The notes under the pieces are model-generated. The model was not told the origin of the DNA. It ran no database searches and saw only the letters and a program-made list of their open reading frames with translations. The translations under genes were made by a program, and so were the position numbers. Shown here piece after piece: positions 24,092 to 35,605 of a stretch of DNA of 64,000 nt (within the stretch, counting starts at the first letter, position 1; each line of letters begins with the position of its first letter). Source of the DNA: Morella rubra (taxonomy: Eukaryota > Streptophyta > Magnoliopsida > Fagales > Myricaceae); NCBI GenBank assembly GCA_003952965.2, contig CM025852.1, positions 23,460,308-23,524,307 of the forward strand. The letters are read 5' to 3'.

Positions 24092-24497
24092 TGTTTGATT
24101 TTAAAGAATCGTTCATCAAATTAATGCATAGAATGATCAATCTTGGATGCTCCTGTTAGGATAAGAAATCAAGGAGGTAAATCGACAACATGTTGTCAAG
24201 GAATGAAGAAGATTAAATTAAATGAATGAATCGATTTAAATTGCAAATGAAAATGAATCACGTATCATATGTTCATCTATGATCATCCCAAATTCCAACA
24301 TGATTGCATTTACTTGCTATGGAAAACACTTCGCGAAACATTTGTGATTTCGACAATACATCTCTGGAAATTAATCACCTAAAAGGAGCATCTCTTGAAC
24401 TATATTTTCACTATCTTAAGACTGGATCAATGAAAATATGTCAGAATATAGGCTGAATTCCAATGTTATGGTATGTACTCATTCCCAAATTCCAACA
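24092..24497 (-). repeat. 5' LTR of the Copia element
   Basis: Plus-strand ends TGTTTGATT and ATTCCAACA. It is 406 bases, longer than the other LTR. It contains a second internal CATCCCAAATTCCAACA at about 24286-24301, so an internal duplication or an alternative end is possible. It carries the un-inserted version of the Mutator target site (ATTAAATGAATGAATC near 24217). Confidence 0.7.
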
Positions 24498-25196
24498 GTG
24501 AGCTTCTTTGCATTTACAAGGTTGACTATGGAAAACTTCATGAATTTGGATAAGATAGCTGGGTTGATCGACTCAAGTGACATCGACAAATCTTCAATTT
24601 GATTTGAAGTTTATGGAGTTCGACAATGCAAGTTCTTTGGCATCTCTGGAGTTTCGTTTTCTCCTTTTGTTTGTTTTCAATTAATGCATGCCTGCTTCTG
24701 AAAATATTAAAAGGAGCATCTCTGGCATCACAGGAGGATATTTATTTAATCTTTCTTCCTCCCTCTCGTCAACTCTTAGCAGATTTTGAAGCAGCTGTGC
24801 TAGTGCGTTTGGTTGGCCCCTTCTGCTTTCTTGAATTTCCTTCCTTACCCTGACTGGAGTCTCTTTCAATCCGAGAAAATATGTCACGCAGAACTACTTC
24901 TACCAAAATGGTAAAAAAGGCACAATATTGGTAGCTTTCTGAATTCAACGGATTGGCAGTCTGTTTCCCCCTCAACATCCACTGCTATCCAAAACTGTAG
25001 TTAAAGGTACTCAGAGCAGAGAAACGCATTCCCACTTGGCCACTTTTCAGTCACTTCTCCGTTGCTTTTTTTTTCTCCTCTTCGTGTTTTTCTGGTCAGG
25101 GGAAATTTAAGCCGGAGTCAGGTTACATCACCCACAAATTAATGCGAGTGTTGAAACTTTGCGGTGACCAACCCCCTCAGAAGGAATCCGTAGTTG

Positions 25197-25308
25197 GTGC
25201 CTAAAGAAGATAAATGAAAGAAACTTATGACTTGAAGTCTGGAATTTTCTCTGTGCCTAAAGAAGATAAATGAAAGAAACTTATGACTTGAAGTCTGGAA
25301 TTTTCTCT
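25197..25308. repeat. Perfect tandem duplication, 2 x 56 bp
   Basis: 25197-25252 and 25253-25308 are identical by eye, beginning GTGCCTAAAGAAGATAAATG and ending GGAATTTTCTCT. Identity suggests a very recent duplication. Confidence 0.92.
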
Positions 25309-25780
25309 ATGTTCCTTGAAAGAAAGTCTGGACGAACTTTATGTAAATGCTACAATGGCAATCACTTATGGTCACAAAACAAAGAGGTCTAGAGAAATGT
25401 GCATTGTCACCAACCCAGGGGTAAAAGGTTCTCGTGTAATTAATTATGAATCCTCTGTAATTTTTTTTTGTCCAAACTGTATGGAGAGAGATACATATAA
25501 CTTGCAGATCACATTATAAAGATCATACGGTCTGAAACTTTACACAGACAACACTAACTGAATTATAGGAATTATACTACTTGAAACTTTACATAGACAA
25601 TATTAATGACGTAGAATCCACTCTATTTTCTTTTCTTCAAATGACAGATGCAATTCGAGCAGGAAATTAAAGAGTATTCTAATCTTATAATTAATCACCT
25701 TATTAAGTACATCTAATTTATAAGACAAGTACACCAACCTTTCTGACCATTATTAAATGTCATCTTTCTCCGTTTTCAGG

Positions 25781-25788
25781 TATAAAAT
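25781..25788 (+). promoter_or_regulatory. TATA box of the invertase/PME inhibitor-like gene
   Basis: TATAAAAT lies 45 bases upstream of the ATG at 25833, leaving room for a short leader of about 10-20 bases. This is inferred from consensus and position only. Confidence 0.6.
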
Positions 25789-25832
25789 GCCAAGAGAAAT
25801 CAACGTACTACTCATCAATATCAAACAGGAGA

Positions 25833-26375
25833 ATGACTTCCCTTGCAGTTTTCATGGTTCTTCATCTTCTGCTTACTCTTTCTCCACCATTGTTTGGCCA
25901 AGGCCGGAGGCTTGTTAGAGCCGACGAGAGTTTGATCCAAATCGAATGTCACAACGCGGAGGTCCCATCCACATGCATACAGTGTCTAACTTCTGACGGA
26001 CGTGCCGAAAATGCTGATAAAGTAGGAATCGCCACTATCGTCGTTGATTGCCTGCAAAACCATGCAAACACCTTGGCTGGCAACATGTCAAGCTTAGCTT
26101 CCGGCACCAAAGATAGAGGCATGAAGAATGTTTTCCTAAAGTGTGGCCAAGGGTTTTCCTCTGCAGAAAAAGCGCTCTCCTCATCGACCCTTAGCTTGAA
26201 GAATGGTAAGTACGAAAATGCTGAAAAGTTTGTGGGAGAAGCTCTCGAGCACGAGCTGACATGCCAGAAAAATGTTGCAAGCTACAAAGATCAAATCCCA
26301 GAACGTGTAGCTTATGAAATGAGGATTTATGAAGAACTTTCTGAGGCTGCAAGGAGAATATTCGAACGACTTTGA
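25833..26375 (+). CDS. Secreted invertase/pectin methylesterase inhibitor-like protein (PMEI domain)
   Basis: A single-exon frame of 180 residues, the usual size of plant PMEI/C-VIF proteins. Residues 1-23 form a signal peptide (MTSLAVFMVLHLLLTLSPPL). The mature part has the cysteine pattern of the family: Cys39 and Cys48 in the N-terminal hairpin (IECHNAEVPSTC), then VDCLQNHAN and FLKCGQGF and LTCQKN further on. The body is helical with the typical alternation of short polar helices (ALSSSTLSLKNGKYENAEKF). Family members form a four-helix bundle that blocks apoplastic or vacuolar acid invertase or pectin methylesterase in the cell wall. The target enzyme cannot be decided from sequence by eye. 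An extra cysteine (Cys51, IQCL) is present after the first pair. A TATA box lies 45 bases upstream. Confidence 0.88.
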   Translation: MTSLAVFMVLHLLLTLSPPLFGQGRRLVRADESLIQIECHNAEVPSTCIQCLTSDGRAENADKVGIATIVVDCLQNHANTLAGNMSSLASGTKDRGMKNVFLKCGQGFSSAEKALSSSTLSLKNGKYENAEKFVGEALEHELTCQKNVASYKDQIPERVAYEMRIYEELSEAARRIFERL

Positions 26376-27836
26376 TGACAAATATCGATGTTTTGGGGTT
26401 CCACCTCTCTGCCCTGTAGTGATTTCGATATAGAAATTAATAAGAGAAAGGGTCCGTTTATGATACTATACTACTTGAATCCCTACTGGAAAACGGAATT
26501 CTCCCACCACTCACAACTTATCGATGAAAAAGAGCTAATATTACCAAATGATGCAAAATCTCCATTAGCATGCAATTTCTGTTCCAAGCAAACAATTTCA
26601 GGAGAGTAAGCTATCGAGGAGCTATTTAAAGGGACAATTGTGATTTTAAAAAATAATTCCAACCTTCTAAGCCTGAGCACGTCATCTAATGAGGATACGA
26701 TATGAGAAGACAAAATGGCTTAACGGCTTGACTTGACTCAACTAAGACAATTTACATAATGTAACCAGTTTTAGAAAGTTGAATTTATTTCTTTCAAGTC
26801 ATAGCTGTTACTATGAATGATTTCACACAATTTTATCTTTGTACCGAACAATATGCAAGCTCCAATTTCATTAAGTTCTCTATATGCAAGCTCGAGAATT
26901 TGTCAAGTAATGACATCAATGAATCTTCTTTGATGAGGATGGAGAAGCTTCCATTGCCGTCAGAGAAAAAATGTGGTTTTGGATCATTAGCTAGTATCCC
27001 TTTGGTTTCAGGATGAACTTTATCTTTATAATGTTCTTAAGGAGGAGGAAGTATAATTTGATCTGGAGCTAATTGACAAAGTGACGTTATTACATGGATT
27101 TGGTATCAATGAAGCTTCACAAACCTTACTAAGCTCAATGTTTAAATTTAGGCATAAATGTACCCTTAGTCCTGTAATATGAGAAAGTTACAAATTAATC
27201 TTTGAGATAAAGAAAGTTATAAATTAGTCATGCCGCAAGATTTCCATTATAAACATATAACTTCATCCACCATCATCTCTTTCACTAGTTAACAATAGAA
27301 GTTAGTGGACTACAAGTCTAGTTGGGTACGTAATACATTGTAATTGGTGCTAACTAGCATCTGCAGTAGGTAAAAAAAGACGAGACAGATGAATGGGACA
27401 TTTGTTTGTCTAATTTTTTGGTTTCAAAATTTTACTGCACTAAACACATTTCACAAATCCTAATAAATTTCACACTTTTATACATACACTTCACACTTTT
27501 CACAAACTTCAATAAACTTTAACATTTAAAAAATTCTTAAAATTTTTAGAATATTTCTTAAAATTTTGGTAAACAAACGCCCCGAAATAACGTTACATAT
27601 TGATTAATTTGCAAAAAAAAAACCCTAACCGTATCCGGTTTGTCTATCCACATATCCGGGTTGTACAGGGATACGCAGGCTCTGACATTTTTATGGCCGA
27701 GTGTAAGCAGGCCCTGATTCCCCTTCTTGTCAAGTGACAAATCAAGGTGGTGCGAACTACGAAAGGTTCTCTGTCCATTTCTTTTGCCTTTCCCTCTTTT
27801 CTCACTATCCAAGCGGAGGCTGGGACGAGAGCCGCA
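26376..27836. other. Intergenic, upstream of acetylornithine aminotransferase
   Basis: No gene recognised. It contains a MITE-like copy at 27395-27583. The last 100 bases are the leader of the next gene and include an in-frame upstream ATG at 27747. Confidence 0.5.
27395..27583. mobile_element. AT-rich MITE-like element, copy B
   Basis: The ends are GGGACATTTGTTTGTC at the left and AAACAAACGCCCC at the right, an imperfect inverted repeat. The inside (CACAAACTTCAATAAACTTT, AGAATATTTCTTAAAATTTT) matches the copies at 11765 and 54652. It is on the opposite strand to copy A. No coding capacity. Confidence 0.65.
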
Positions 27837-30800
27837 ATGAGTTTCGCTCACATTTGCCTTAACAATCAAGTTTCTCCGTCTAGCAATATCCTTCTCCGCC
27901 GTTCGTTCAATGTACAAAGGGAAATTCCATCGTTTCTCAGAATCAGCAACGACCGGAGAGCGTCGGTCGCGACCGCATGTCTCAACGTGGAAGTCGAATT
28001 ACCGGATGGTAAGGTGGGGAAGCTAGAGTGTGCGAAGAGCAAGGAGGTGATGGAGTCGGAAGCGAGGGTTCTGGTGGGGACCTACGCGAGGGCACCGGTG
28101 GTGCTCGCGAGTGGCAAGGGTTGTAAATTGTATGACCTCGACGGGAGAGAGTATTTGGACATGAGTGCCGGGATTGCGGTAAATGCGCTTGGGCATGGAG
28201 ATGAGGATTGGCTGAAAGCCGTGGGTGCACAGGCCAAAACCCTCACTCATGTTAGCAATATCTACTATTCGGTCCCTCAGGTTCAGGCATTTCTTACCTT
28301 TATCTGTTGTAATGCTTTCTGTGCTTGGTTAAGTAATTTGATCATTGTTTGCTTGCTTATTCAATTATCAGAATAGTAGTCGAAGTTTTGGCTCAGCTTA
28401 ACATATGAAATTAATCAACTTTGAGTGTTAAAAGTCCAGATTGAGTTAAAGACAACTTGGAAATTTATAGTCAATTTTCTACATACTTCCTAAAAAGCAG
28501 ACAGTGGAAGCAACTAAAGTTTTGTGTAATTAATTGTGAGGCAGCTATGGTGTTTTTGCAGGTAGAGCTTGCTAAGCGTTTAGTGGCTTCTTCCTTCGCT
28601 GATCGTGTGTTTTTTACAAATTCTGGAACGGAAGCAAATGAGGCTGCTATTAAATTTGCAAGGAAGTTTCAAAGACACTCTCATCCTGATGCCAAAGAGG
28701 CTGCAACCAAGTTCATATCTTTCACTAATAGCTTCCATGGTAGGACAATGGGTGCTCTTGCTTTGACAAGCAAAGAGAATTACAGATCACCTTTTGAGCC
28801 TGTCATGCCTGGCGTCACTTTTCTTGAGTATGGAAATATAGAAGCCACAAAAGTATTGATGGAGCAAGGGAAAATTGCTGCAGTTTTTGTGGAACCTATC
28901 CAGGGTGAGGGGGGTATATACAGTGCAACAAAGGAATTCTTGCAATATTTGCGTAGTGCTTGCAATGATGCTGGGGCACTTTTGGTCTTTGATGAGGTAA
29001 TCGGCTGTTTAAGTTGATTTATAGATGTATCTAGATAAAAGTGAAAAATATGCCTGCAAAGTTGTTGGTTTTCCTGTCTCCTCATATTTTTCGTTAGAAA
29101 ATAACGTACTGTTGTCTGCTGATATTTGAACAAAAATAATCTCTTGAGCATTTGATGATGAAATACTGTATAAATGACCAGGTGTGGCCTAAAAGAATCC
29201 TCTTCCAGCTCTCCTTGTAGAGAATGGAACTGTTGCTTGCGCATCCAGTTCTCTTGTATTAGCTGCTACTCTCCACTCTTAGTACTCCATTTTAAGAGGG
29301 GGGGAACGGTTAAGTATTTACCCAGTGTGAGATAGGACATTTTTCGAGGAATCCTATTTGTTATCAAAGTAAAAGGATTGGCAACAATGGCACTCTAGTG
29401 CATTGTAGATTCTTATTCATATCATTTGATGATGCCATGTGGATTGTTTGGAACATTTGAAGAGGATGGCTAAGTTGAAACAAAAGTTTCCCAAGACAAC
29501 AGGAACAGGCTACCATGAAATGAAAAGTCTTCTTTCTAATGAGATTTGATTTAGAACTAATAATTCAGAGGTTTTCCTTGGCTGTGTCCATGCCAGCTAC
29601 TAATTCTAAATGACTGAGACTTTTTTAGAGCATGTCCAATAAATAGATTGTCTTAGTGTTGCCCTTGCTTGACAGCCTAAATGGCATAATTTTGCCTCTT
29701 TTTACTCTTAACAACTTTGGCAACATCATTTAGTGAGGTAGTGCTTGATTATTGACCTATCAATATGCCACATTGATGGAGTTTTTGTACACTATCGTGG
29801 GACTCATGAAAGCATCTTGTTTGTTGGCAGTCTAAGTGAAAGATCCTCAAAGACATCAATGAAATATAGCTCCTCCTTCTCTGCTAAAATGTTTTTATCA
29901 GTATCTTGGTTAAGTCCTTTTACTTTTGTGTGCTTCTATTTCTTTTGGGGGATGGGGGTGGTGGTGTTGGTATTAAAAAACAAGAGAAACTGATTTGTAT
30001 CAAAAGACATTGTAATCAAGGCAGCTCTTCGAATACTAGGATTTCTGTAGTGTAGGACAGCTTCTTTGAGAATGATTTCCTTTGAAGATGAGTCACTGCC
30101 AACTAACTCTTCACCAAAGCTGTCAACTGCCCTGCTCACCAAGCATCCATGCAGGATTGAGAATTGGCATTTTAAGAAAAGGTGCTCTAAGTTCTTGCCA
30201 TGCAAATGGCTAAGAATGATAGATGCATCTCTGGCTAGCCCGAATGTTGGCACTTTTTTCGGAGTGAGAATAAGTTGCATCGAAACAATAGACATCTGGT
30301 CAGACCAGCGTCTATGTAGTTACTCGGTAAGGTCATTACAGTGGATTTTCTTACCATGCTTGTGTAGAAGTTTTGTTGAGCTCTCTGAACTTTTAGGGTA
30401 ACTAGTTCTAAAATAGCTTTTTCTTTTGATGACATCACTGCGATCCATGTTATCAGTGAGACTAGTCTGTTTCATGGCTTTTTGTTATGAATACATGTGA
30501 GAAGACGCAGACACACACAGACCTAGTACCATAATGGCCTTGTAGCACTACTTCTTCCCAAATTTGTATAACCCGCATGAATTGATCTATTATGAAAAAA
30601 AAATTCCTTTTTCTTGTAATTAGTTATATGTCCTTTGTAATAGACTTGTCTTTCTCTCATTTGACAGGTTCAATGTGGTTTAGGCCGAACTGGATACCTC
30701 TGGGCCCACGAGGCATACGGTGTATATCCTGATATAATGACACTTGCTAAGCCACTTGCTGGGGGACTACCCATTGGAGCTGTATTGGTAACTGAAGGAG

Positions 30801-31198
30801 TTGCTTCTGCAATCAATTATGGTGACCATGGGAGCACATTTGCCGGTGGACCTCTTGTCTGCAGTGCTGCTCTTGCGGTTCTTGATAAAATCTCAAGTCC
30901 AAGTTTCTTAGACACTGTCTCTAAGAAAGGCCTCTATTTCAAAGAAATGTTAAAGCAGAAGATTGAAGGGAACACTCATGTCAGAGAAATACGCGGATTC
31001 GGGCTGATAATTGGAATTGAGTTGGATGTGTCTGCCACAGCCCTTGTTGACGCTTGCCGAAATTCTGGCCTTCTTGTATTAACTGCTGGAAAAGGAAATG
31101 TCGTTAGGCTGGTGCCTCCATTGATCATCACAGAACAGGAGCTTGACCATGCAGCTGAGATTCTGCATCAAGCTTTGGCAGTACTTGATCAGAAATAA
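27837..31198 (+). CDS. WIN1: Acetylornithine aminotransferase, plastidial (arginine synthesis)
   Basis: Three exons, 27837-28280, 28562-28996 and 30668-31198, join in phase 0 to give 469 residues. The PLP-dependent enzyme converts N-acetylglutamate semialdehyde to N-acetylornithine in the chloroplast arginine pathway. Visible motifs: plastid-type basic, Ser-rich N terminus (residues 1 to about 50); [13 protein letters not shown]; the cofactor phosphate loop [17 protein letters not shown] (residues 165-181); [39 protein letters not shown] across intron 2; and the Schiff-base lysine Lys321 in [15 protein letters not shown]. The tail has [13 protein letters not shown]. An in-frame ATG at 27747 would add 30 residues; I chose 27837 because it gives the usual length and a typical transit peptide start. 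Intron 2 (1,671 bases) holds an antisense LINE-like remnant. Identity is very secure. Confidence 0.97.
30100..30300 (-). mobile_element. Possible LINE remnant (zf-RVT-like) inside intron 2 of acetylornithine aminotransferase
   Basis: The minus strand codes [18 protein letters not shown], which resembles the zinc-binding domain at the end of plant LINE reverse transcriptase (usual form CxxCG..E...HLFxxC). The first cysteines appear to be replaced. Only about 60 residues are recognisable and no tail or target duplication was found. Confidence 0.4.
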
Positions 31199-32848
31199 TC
31201 CAAACTAGCAAAAAGAGTCTGCATATTATAGTTGTATTAGTATCTATGGTTGGCGTTTTAATGTACTTGCCAACACTTAGTCATGGTACTGCTGGTTATA
31301 ATCGTTTTGTATTTTAAATTTTGTTAGACGAGTTTCCCTTGCCTCTTTGGTAATAAGTCATCGGGGTTGGAAGTTCCCCAAACTGCACTCACTCCGTTCA
31401 GCTCCTCAAACAGAGGCAGATGATCCCAATGCTCTTAGGCACTGAGAACAGCATTAAACTGCGTTGACCAAGGTACCAAGTGCAACTACCCAAAACAAAA
31501 GGATGCTGTAAGTGTCATCTAGGAGCATGTTCGGTTTGACGAAATCCTTAGAATTTGACGAAATCCTTAGAATTTGATGAAATCCTTAGAATTTGATGAA
31601 ATTGTGAATATTTAGGTGGTGTTAAAGTTGTATTGACATGCGTGCAGAAGTTTTTAAACGGATTGGTGTGTGTAAAAAAAATAATAAAGTGTTGTATTGG
31701 AATACGTGTGTTGTGATGTTTGGATTGTAAAAATAAAAATAGATGCAAATCTTATAAAAAAATATCAAACCAAACATGTCCTAGAATTGCTACTGTTTTT
31801 TTAGTTCCTTTGTTAATAGAGTAATGATAGACCCATTTCACTGATTTCCTTTCTCTTTTCTTCTTTTTACATGGTAACTGGAAAGAAAAGATAAAATAAT
31901 TAAGACTTTAGTTTCTCTCTAACTCATTGTATACGAAGGATTTTAAATTGCAAAGACTAATTCGATGAATTTTAAAATTTAGAGAATTATTTAATTTTTA
32001 AGTAAATATACAAATTTTGTGTCTATCTCTAATATGGCGTTCGGAAATAAAATTTTATAAAAAAATTGGTGAGAAAGTGAAAAAAATTTGTTAAAAAAAA
32101 AAAATAGAAAAAAAAAATTATAATGATTATAAAATTTTGGTTTGTCAAACCTACGTAAATCTTCTACAAACCATCTCACCGTGCAACGTAATGGAGTCAG
32201 ACCTTCTGTCATAACTCAATCACCGCATACATATCAGTTCCACGCCACTTGATATTTCCTAACCTGGCCTTTGGTGAGGCCATGACACCTTCGAAGATGC
32301 TCTTTTTTCTGCTCGTGTACGCTACTCTTCTTTGCGGGGTCTGGATCTTCCAAGTTCCAACAAATCGTAATTCGTATTTGAGGGCACCATAAGCCCCGCG
32401 GGCGTCACATGGCGCATGTTGCCCTGATCGCGGGTTTGAAATCTTGATGTTTGCTCAACTCGAGCAGCTCTTTTCAAAAAAAACAAAAAGGGGAGGCATG
32501 TGAAAACACCGTGCACTTGTACTTCAAGGTAGATGGCGGGCTCGAACCACATGCTGCCACCTATGCGCCACCTACTCAAATTTAAAAGTGATATTTCACA
32601 TCACACACACGCCCAATTTTTTTTTTGTGTAGTAAAATGAAAAATCCGTGTCTCTACTGAAAGACGTCGCAAAATCAAAACGATATCATCGCCGGACCAG
32701 CTTCGTCATCTTCTTCTTCTGCTTCTTCTTCCAGCTCAAGTTCGAAAGCTTGTCCACTGCTCAAAAGAAATAACGTTTTCGAAAACCCAGAAAAGGAAGA
32801 AGTTTTATATATCGGACGGTTGGGATTGAATCTCGTGGATCGATCCTG
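31199..32848. other. Intergenic between acetylornithine aminotransferase and the TPR gene
   Basis: Contains the 3' UTR of the aminotransferase, a small terminal-inverted-repeat element at 31519-31784 and AT-rich sequence. The stretch 32360-32580 is GC-richer and includes GGTTCGAGCCC on the minus strand, like a pol III B box, but no convincing tRNA or SINE could be completed. Confidence 0.45.
31519..31784. mobile_element. Small terminal-inverted-repeat element (MITE-like) with internal 19-bp tandem repeats
   Basis: The left end CTAGGAGCATGTTCGGTTTG pairs with the right end, whose complement is CTAGGACATGTTTGGTTTGA. Inside are three adjacent 19-base units of the form GAYGAAATCCTTAGAATTT (31538-31556, 31557-31575, 31576-31594) and the start of a fourth. 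There is no coding capacity. A target duplication is not clear because the flanks are part of the palindrome. Confidence 0.65.
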
Positions 32849-35605
32849 ATGGCATCGACGGCGTTGAACAAGATCGAGCGGGCGCACATGATGTACCGGG
32901 AGGGACGGTACTCGGAGGCGCTGGAGTTTTATACGGAGGCTCTTGCCATGGCCAAAACCAAGCCCCAAAACATCGCTCTCCATAGCAACCGAGCCGCTTG
33001 TTTTCTCAAGCTCCACGATTTCAAGAAGGTTCTTCTTCTTTTTCCCTTCCATTGAAGAATTTGAATTTAGTACTTTTGGTCATCTTTTTTGTACTATTTA
33101 TGAATATGTGTGTTTGTTTGTTTGTGTTTATCTATACGGTTGTCGGCATGTATCTCTTCATGTATGTATGTACAAGTGGTTGGGTATGTGTAATCATGGA
33201 AGGAGCTAGCTTCGAAATCGACAAGTTGTGGGGAGACCAAAAGAAGGCTTTTGGAAGAATTAAAATTCAAACTCATGATGACCGAAGCATTTGATTGAAA
33301 GAAATGAAAAAAAAAAAAAAAAGGCGCGTTTGGTTGTCCTTTGAGTTGAAATAGGGGAATCCGTTTCTGTTTTTGTTTGCAGAAAAACCTGAAACCTGCA
33401 CAGGTAAATTCAACAATCGCAGTTGTTAGTGAAATTTATGAACATTTGAATGCAAATTGCACGAAATGTTTTTTATGGCAATGCATGATGAAATGAGCTG
33501 CCGGCCTTGAAAATGGCTCTACTTTAGATTATTAGATTTTTTTATTAGATTGTATGTAAAATGTTTAAGAAACCATTTGACTTTTAATGGGGATCCAAAC
33601 AAGCACAAAACTATTGTTGTAATTTAATTCACATATTTTACCTTTCGGATTATACAAACTAAACCACCTGAATTAAAAGACTCATGTTTTTGCTGCCAGA
33701 ATTACCTGATTCAATGTAACATGCTTTTGATAGTTGTGGGAACGTTGCCTTGACGCAGGCCTTCAAAAACCTAAAATTTCTTAATATCCTACAAGAAGAC
33801 TTCTTCAGGATTTTCCATTGACTAAGTTTTAAAAGTATACAATACATATATACTTTTTGGTCTACCGAGGATGAAACTTTCATTTGGTTGAGTGGTTGTC
33901 TGAAATCTGAACCCGCGATTGAGGAAAACCCTGTTACCTTGATCATCATTGGTTAGATTTTCACTCCTACTCTGTGATCAAAACCTTCTCTTATCATGTA
34001 GAATTATTCTTACCGTAAACAGTTTTGAGTGATTTATATAGTTGTTGTACCATCATAGGCAGCAGAAGAATGTACCTCAGTACTTGAGCTTGATCACAAC
34101 CACACTGGAGCGCTCATGCTGCGGGCCCAGACACTTGTCACCCTGAAGGAGTATCACTCGGCACTTTTTGATGTCAACAGGCTCTTAGATATGAATCCAT
34201 CCTCAGAAGTTTATCAAAACCTTCAAGCTCGTCTAAGGACGCAATTGGTAGATATTCATCTCTTCTTCTGATTAACACCTTCATGACTTTTGCATAATTT
34301 GTTGTTTGTTGAAGCAGTGATGTAGGATTTCAAAATCATTTCATATGGATACCACGAGTTCTCTGAACTTCCATGGTATTTTGGGTGGATTTTATCAGGA
34401 TCGATCCCCTGCTGTCCTCGTATTAGGATAACAATGGTTTTCTTTGCATTATCTGTTCAAACAGCACAAGCTTAATTCACTGTTACCCAAATATGTGATC
34501 AACCTTCACCTGCTGTCCTTATCCACGATGCTTCTACCATTGTGGTACTTTTCTCGCTTCTACAAGTATACTCACATCTCTTCCGGTCAAAAAGCCAAAT
34601 GCTTGTCCAGATTGCTGTATTATAGCAGTTATGTGAGACTGCTATAACTTATGCTGTAAGTTAGTTAAAACTAAGGGGCTGTGATAGATATTGACTCTTC
34701 CAGATCCAGTAACATGCCTTTGGATTGCAAAATATAAATGCAGTTGATTGTTTTTCCAATTGAAAGGGCCTGGCCTTATTATTTACCTTTGATTTGTTGG
34801 CTCAGTGGCAAGTATTGTATTCTGTTGTTTTTATGGGTGAAAATCGTTTTCTATGTTGCCTTCTGGTAAGTTGGTAACCTATCCTTTTTCAGTGCTTCTA
34901 CCTATGTTTTAGTACGGAAAATTTGATATGCTAATATAGACCTGTCTTTCCAAATACGTACTTCTAGGTTTCCATGAGTAACACCTCAGGTTATTTGAAA
35001 AATAGTAGCTTGATTAACTTGTTTGATCTCTCTGATACGATTGATCTGCAGTCTAGATTGTAATGTTGAAGCTGCTTCTCTTCCAGCTGTTAGTAAGAAA
35101 TGGTTTTTCTTTTTCTGCTCAAGGAAAGTCACTTGCTCCAATACCTGAATCAGAAGCAGAGCTAGAAGAGGAGGACGACGAAGATGAAGCAGAAACAACA
35201 GGAAATGAAGAAGAGGAACAATACAAAGAAGAAGAAGAAGAAGAAGCGTTGGTTGCCGTTGGAAGAGACAAGAAAGCTGAGCATAATGGGAATGTTATTC
35301 GTAATGAAGTTATTGCACCTGAGATGCAGAGCTCTACCAAATCATATGAACAGGAAAAAGATAAAATGATTTCTTCTACTGTTGTAGTTATTGCCCCGAA
35401 AGTTCAGAGCAACAAAGGATCATTTGAACAAGATCCTAAAGGATGGCAAACGATTCCAAAACCAAAGGGACACTCAACACTAGACTACGCGAGGTGGGAC
35501 AGAGTCGAGGATGATTCCAGTGAAGAAGATGATGAAGAAGATGATGAGTCTCAGCCCCAGTATAGGTTTCGTGTAAAAACTGTTGGTGTGAGACCAGTAA
35601 AGTGA
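32849..35605 (+). CDS. TPR-repeat protein with an acidic C-terminal region
   Basis: Three exons, 32849-33028, 34069-34248 and 35129-35605, all phase 0, encode 278 residues. Residues about 5-112 form three tetratricopeptide repeats (AHMMYREGRYSEALEFYTEA; NRAACFLKLHDFKKAAEECT; GALMLRAQTLVTLKEYHSAL), a protein-interaction fold of paired helices. The next part is highly acidic (residues about 130-155, coded by a GAA-rich stretch at 35165-35245). It is followed by a low-complexity Ser/Glu region and a conserved-looking DPKGWQTIPKPKGHSTLDYA, then another acidic block and a basic end (FRVKTVGVRPVK). The DPKGWQ..PKPKGH motif is reminiscent of segments in TPR co-chaperones, but this is inference. A small Arabidopsis TPR protein (At1g56090, from memory) is the likely counterpart. 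The exact partner and role are unknown. Confidence 0.88.

Larger units (their letters stand above)
19590..24497 (-). mobile_element. Degenerate Copia-type LTR retrotransposon
   Basis: Direct repeats bounded by TG...CA lie at 19590-20707 (with a nested insert) and 24092-24497. The element is on the minus strand. Next to the 24092 end, the minus strand reads TGGTGTCAGAG, a near match to the tRNA-Met primer-binding site TGGTATCAGAGC. Next to 20707 is a purine-rich tract on the minus strand (TTTGGGAG). At about 21145-21035 the minus strand codes LTKMVANPKTKGLSLDETRE, which resembles the C-terminal end of Copia RNase H (consensus like VADPLTKGL). At about 22960 the frame GDYRLLVGRL recalls the YRxLVGxL segment after Copia reverse transcriptase. 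Both lie in the expected order. The interior is broken by stops and frameshifts, so it is non-autonomous. The two LTRs differ by well over 10 percent, so the insertion is old. I saw no exact 5-bp target duplication. Confidence 0.75.
24498..25832. other. Intergenic, upstream of the inhibitor gene
   Basis: No gene recognised. It contains a perfect 56-bp tandem duplication at 25197-25308. The end is the promoter of the inhibitor gene with a TATA box at 25781. Confidence 0.5.

Noticed and set aside
32360..32580. tRNA-derived SINE or tRNA gene (GGTTCGAGCCC on the minus strand)
   Set aside because: The B-box-like word is present, but the only A-box-like word is about 8 bases away, too close, and no cloverleaf or tail could be drawn.
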